This document shows, piece after piece, positions 38,444-41,179 of a DNA stretch of 41,179 bases. A program made the translations under genes and the position numbers. Every line of letters starts with the position of its first letter. The stretch's first letter is position 1. This stretch comes from an uncultured Pelagibacteraceae bacterium. GTDB lineage: Bacteria; Pseudomonadota; Alphaproteobacteria; Pelagibacterales; Pelagibacteraceae. The stretch spans positions 1-41,179 of the forward strand of contig CACAPU010000009.1 in the NCBI GenBank assembly GCA_902534465.1, given 5' to 3'. The notes beneath the pieces are model-generated. The model was not told the DNA's origin, did no database searches, and saw nothing but the letters and a program-made list of their open reading frames with translations.

Positions 38444-39810
38444 GAAATTATTTAAATATAATTGTAGCATATTCGATAATGATGCTTTTGATTATTTTAG
38501 TTGGTATCTTCCAGTCATGGTCCATTGCACTAACAATTTTTAATTATTGTATGATTTCTGCAGTAATGACCTTGGGAGCAAATATTCAATGGGGTTATGC
38601 TGGTTTAATAAACTTTGGAATCATGGGTTATACGGCATTAGGTGGTTTGGCAGTTGTATTAGTATCTGTAGCTCCTGTCCCTGAAGCGTGGAGTGTTGGT
38701 GGAGTTAATATGATGACTTGCCTTGGAATAATTATACTAATGATTTTTTCTACAAGGTATATTTTAAAAAATATTCAAAAATCTAATAAAAGAAATTATT
38801 TAATAGCTGGAATTATTATAGTTGGATTAATTCTAATAAAAATAATTGCTGGACCTGCAATTGAACAAATAGAGGCTGTTGATCCTGCGAAGACAGGGTT
38901 TCTCGGAGGACTTGGGTTACCAGTTTTATTCTCATGGATAGTAGGAGGACTTTTTGCTGCTGGTTTAGCATTTGTTGTAGGGAAAGTTGCATTAGGATTA
39001 AGGGCAGATTATTTAGCTATTGCTACATTATTAATAGCTGAAATTGTTGTTTCTATTATTAAACATGAAGATTGGTTAGCAAGAGGTGTAAAAAATGTTA
39101 TTGGATTAAAAAGACCAGCTCCTTACGAAATTGACCTTCAAACTTCTCCTTGGTTTATAAATTTAGTTGAAAAATTTCACTCAGCAAAATTAGATTTAGC
39201 AAATTCGTTGTCTGAGAGACAAGATATTTTAAATCAGTTAGTAATTGATGCATCGTCTGTTTATGTAAAACTTTGTTTTGCGGGTATGTTTTTAGTTGTA
39301 GTTATAATTTTATTAATAATTACTCAAAAAGCTCTTTATTCACCTTGGGGTAGAATGATGAGAGCAATCAGAGATAATGAAGAAGCCGCAAGTGCAATGG
39401 GTAAGAATGTAGTTAAACAACATTTGTTTATATTTATTCTGGGATCTGCGATAGTTGGAATTGCCGGAGCTATGATGGTAACTAATGATGGGCTATTTAC
39501 CCCAGGTAGCTATAGACCTATGAGATATACATTTGTAATTTGGGTTATGGTAATTGTCGGCGGTACAGGAAATAATTTTGGAGCAATTCTAGGAGGATTT
39601 GTTGTATGGTTTTTGTGGGTAGAAGCAGCACCTATTGCTTTATTCTTCATAAATTTATTTACAGCTCATTTACCTGAAACGAATGAGATTAAAATTCATT
39701 TAATAAATAGTGCACCATATTTTAGGTTTTTATTGGTAGGTATTGGACTTCTTTTGATAATGAGATTTAGACCTCAAGGAATAATTCCAGAAAAAATTAT
39801 TAAACAATAA
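38440..39810 (+). CDS. Liv-type ABC permease, LivM-like, long form (system B)
   Basis: Permease of 456 residues, about 100 longer than the system A partner. Core motifs: MTLGANIQWGYAGLINFGIMG, LRADYLAIATLLIAEI, GRMMRAIRDNEEAASAMGKN (ATPase contact) and WVMVIVGGTGNNFGAILGG. The extra length is an additional membrane segment near residues 105-150 and a charged, partly helical region near 200-275 between conserved helices. It ends 6 bases before the LysE gene. Confidence 0.92.
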   Translation: MRNYLNIIVAYSIMMLLIILVGIFQSWSIALTIFNYCMISAVMTLGANIQWGYAGLINFGIMGYTALGGLAVVLVSVAPVPEAWSVGGVNMMTCLGIIILMIFSTRYILKNIQKSNKRNYLIAGIIIVGLILIKIIAGPAIEQIEAVDPAKTGFLGGLGLPVLFSWIVGGLFAAGLAFVVGKVALGLRADYLAIATLLIAEIVVSIIKHEDWLARGVKNVIGLKRPAPYEIDLQTSPWFINLVEKFHSAKLDLANSLSERQDILNQLVIDASSVYVKLCFAGMFLVVVIILLIITQKALYSPWGRMMRAIRDNEEAASAMGKNVVKQHLFIFILGSAIVGIAGAMMVTNDGLFTPGSYRPMRYTFVIWVMVIVGGTGNNFGAILGGFVVWFLWVEAAPIALFFINLFTAHLPETNEIKIHLINSAPYFRFLLVGIGLLLIMRFRPQGIIPEKIIKQ

Positions 39811-39816
39811 TTCATA

Positions 39817-40425
39817 ATGAGTTATTTTATTTTAGGGTTCTTTACAGGACTGAGTTTAATATTAGCTATTGGCGCTCAAAATATATTTGTAATTGAGCAA
39901 GGTTTAAAAAAACAATTTGTTTTTATTGTATGTGCAATTTGTGCATTATCAGATTTTCTTCTTATTTTTTTAGGAATATTCATATTTCATTATTTTGAAA
40001 GTTTTTTTTCACCTTTAGTTGAGCTAATTCTAAATATTCTTCTATTTTTATTTTTAATTCATTTTATTTGGAAAAAAATAAAAAATATAAGTATCAATTT
40101 TGAAATAAATCAAAGAAACGATACAGCAAGTCTAAGTTCTGTAATAATTAAAACAGTAGGTTTTACTTATTTAAATCCACATGTCTATTCTGATACTGTA
40201 TTTTTTTTAGGAAACTTTTCAAAAAGTTTTTTAATTTATCAGAAATTATTATTTGGATTTGGTGCAACTCTTTCTTCAATAATATTTTTTTTTATATTGG
40301 GGTACTTATCTAAGTTCTTATCTAATTACCTAAATAGCAATAAAGTTTGGAAAATTATAAATATATCGATAATTTTATTTATGTCGGCGCTTAGTATTTA
40401 TGTATTAATTAATATTTTAGGATAA
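39817..40425 (+). CDS. LysE/ArgO-family amino-acid exporter
   Basis: Membrane exporter of 202 residues with about six helices. GFFTGLSLILAIGAQNIFVIEQGLKKQ at the start is diagnostic of the LysE/ArgO branch, as is TVGFTYLNPHVYSDTVFFLGNFS in the middle (compare LNPHVYLD in ArgO). Lysine or arginine export is the usual role. It is the last plus-strand gene, 6 bases after the system B LivM, so again an exporter is tied to an importer. Confidence 0.88.
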   Translation: MSYFILGFFTGLSLILAIGAQNIFVIEQGLKKQFVFIVCAICALSDFLLIFLGIFIFHYFESFFSPLVELILNILLFLFLIHFIWKKIKNISINFEINQRNDTASLSSVIIKTVGFTYLNPHVYSDTVFFLGNFSKSFLIYQKLLFGFGATLSSIIFFFILGYLSKFLSNYLNSNKVWKIINISIILFMSALSIYVLINILG

Positions 40426-40457
40426 AAAAAACTCCAGCGATTTTCATCGCTGGAGTT
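40424..40457 (-). terminator. Intrinsic terminator of the minus-strand binding-protein gene
   Basis: A 12-base perfect stem (40430-40441 with 40446-40457; AACTCCAGCGAT paired with its complement) and a four-base loop, flanked on the left by A-run 40424-40430. Read on the minus strand this is a strong hairpin followed by a run of T, 13 bases after the stop of the binding-protein gene. From the plus strand there is a hairpin but no T run, so it may end LysE transcription only weakly. Confidence 0.92.
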
Positions 40458-40470
40458 AAATAATGAAGTA

Positions 40471-41178
40471 TTATCTTTGTTTTTTGTCTTTAAACTTACC
40501 GCCTTTAATTTCTTTTTCAATAAAGGCACCAGATGCTTCTCCAACATCTGTAAGTTCTACACTTGAAGCTCCTTCATAATTTACAGCTTTTCCACTAGCT
40601 AATAAATCTAAAGCTTTTTTCAATTCACCAGGATAAATTTTTGTTCCTGGGGCATTCGCAACTGACATTACATTTGCTTGCACAGTTGCTCTATCAGCTT
40701 TACCACCAGCTTGCATTGCTAAAACAATCAAAGCTGCAGCGTCATAAGACTCTGAAGTGTAAGGACCTGAGGAGTCAATTCCTGCAGCACCAGCAACATC
40801 TTTAAATATTGTAGCGCCTTTACCCATTGATCCCGGAAGTGATCCAAAAGATTTATTTAAATCATTTCCAAATCTGTCTGTTAAAGAGTCACCGATCATA
40901 CCATCAGATAATACAAACACATCAAATGCACCTGAATCTAATGAACCATCAATGATACTTCCACCAGCTTGGTCTAAGTAACCTAATACAGCTAAAGCAT
41001 CTCCACCAGCAGCTGCTAATGTAGCAACCTCGGCACCGTAGTCACCTTTACCTTCTTCGTGAGCAGTTACAACTGTTACATTTATTCCATGAGCTTTAAC
41101 AGCTGCAACGTATACATCTGCTAAACCTTTTCCATAGTCATTATTTGTGTGAGTAACTGCAATACTTTTAACTTTTCT
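40471..41178 (-). CDS. Liv-type amino-acid binding protein (N-terminus beyond the window)
   Basis: C-terminal 235 residues of a type I periplasmic binding protein. The frame continues to the right edge without a stop; the apparent GTG start at 40920 is internal, being the Val codon in GAFDVFVLSDG. Readable motifs: SIAVTHTNNDYGKGLADVY, GDYGAEVATLAAAGGDAL, SYDAAALIVLAMQAGG (the Tyr-Asp-Ala ligand-domain motif of LivK-like proteins) and the C-terminal GGKFKDKKQR. It converges on the system B operon, which has no binding protein of its own, so it is the likely partner (inference). A strong terminator follows its stop. The ligand is not known. Confidence 0.9.
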   Translation of the reverse strand, partial: RKVKSIAVTHTNNDYGKGLADVYVAAVKAHGINVTVVTAHEEGKGDYGAEVATLAAAGGDALAVLGYLDQAGGSIIDGSLDSGAFDVFVLSDGMIGDSLTDRFGNDLNKSFGSLPGSMGKGATIFKDVAGAAGIDSSGPYTSESYDAAALIVLAMQAGGKADRATVQANVMSVANAPGTKIYPGELKKALDLLASGKAVNYEGASSVELTDVGEASGAFIEKEIKGGKFKDKKQR

Positions 41179-41179
41179 G

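Noticed and set aside
35947..39810. System B as a recent duplication of system A.
   Set aside because: Gene order differs (G-F-H-M against H-M-G-F) and the proteins differ markedly in length and sequence, so these are old paralogues.
40471..40920. A 149-residue minus-strand gene starting at the GTG at 40920.
   Set aside because: The frame stays open to the window edge and the upstream residues match a binding protein, so this GTG is an internal Val codon.

Overview
The window is a very AT-rich, almost gap-free stretch of a streamlined marine alphaproteobacterium, most likely SAR11 (Pelagibacterales). The grounds are the Lys/Ile/Asn-rich proteins, start/stop overlaps at most gene junctions, no gap longer than about 120 bases, and alphaproteobacterial gene order (hflK-hflC-DUF2065-Do protease-miaA-ilvB-ilvH-ilvC). 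This rests on reading the sequence and family knowledge; no search was run. I see no rRNA, tRNA, CRISPR, insertion sequence, prophage or integrase.

Layout. (1) 1-1930: the 3' part of a NodU/CmcH-type carbamoyltransferase, running in from the left edge, convergent with an Mrp/ApbC Fe-S ATPase on the minus strand. (2) 1984-6454: membrane quality control and periplasmic proteolysis (hflK, hflC, a DUF2065 protein, a Do-type protease) and the tRNA enzyme gene miaA. (3) 6508-11541: branched-chain amino acid synthesis (ilvB, ilvH, ilvC, leuA). (4) 11544-16998: the cell-shape cluster mreB-mreC-mreD-mrdA-rodA, packed directly behind leuA. (5) 17064-26097: a catabolic run in one direction: DadA-like FAD oxidase, fused indolepyruvate ferredoxin oxidoreductase, EamA permease, D-2-hydroxyacid dehydrogenase, HDAC-fold deacylase, MsrB and a DUF1479 oxygenase. 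It converges on two minus-strand genes (glutaredoxin, DUF2805). (6) 26800-41179: an amino-acid transport hub. It has an RhtB/LysE exporter, a complete Liv-type ABC importer with its binding protein, an AzlCD exporter pair, a pentapeptide-repeat protein, a CsiD/GlaH-type glutarate hydroxylase, a ProC-like reductase, a second set of Liv permeases and ATPases, a second LysE exporter, and on the minus strand a second binding protein that runs off the right edge.

How the parts relate. The window makes branched-chain amino acids (region 3), takes up amino acids through two Liv systems and probably releases excess through AzlCD and the LysE proteins (region 6), and breaks down 2-oxo acids or D-amino acids (region 5). 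Regulation appears sparse. I see two strong Shine-Dalgarno sites (ilvC and the first binding protein), one strong intra-operon terminator after that binding protein, one terminator for the minus-strand binding protein, and a few promoter-like sites, some placed so close to the start codon that the mRNA would be nearly leaderless.

No clearly new multi-gene system is evident. The best leads are a structured leader that could hide the ribosome-binding site of the 26800 exporter, an unrecognised exported protein between two permease genes (29693-30136), the GlaH plus atypical ProC-like pair, and the possible D-amino-acid/2-oxo-acid catabolic operon.
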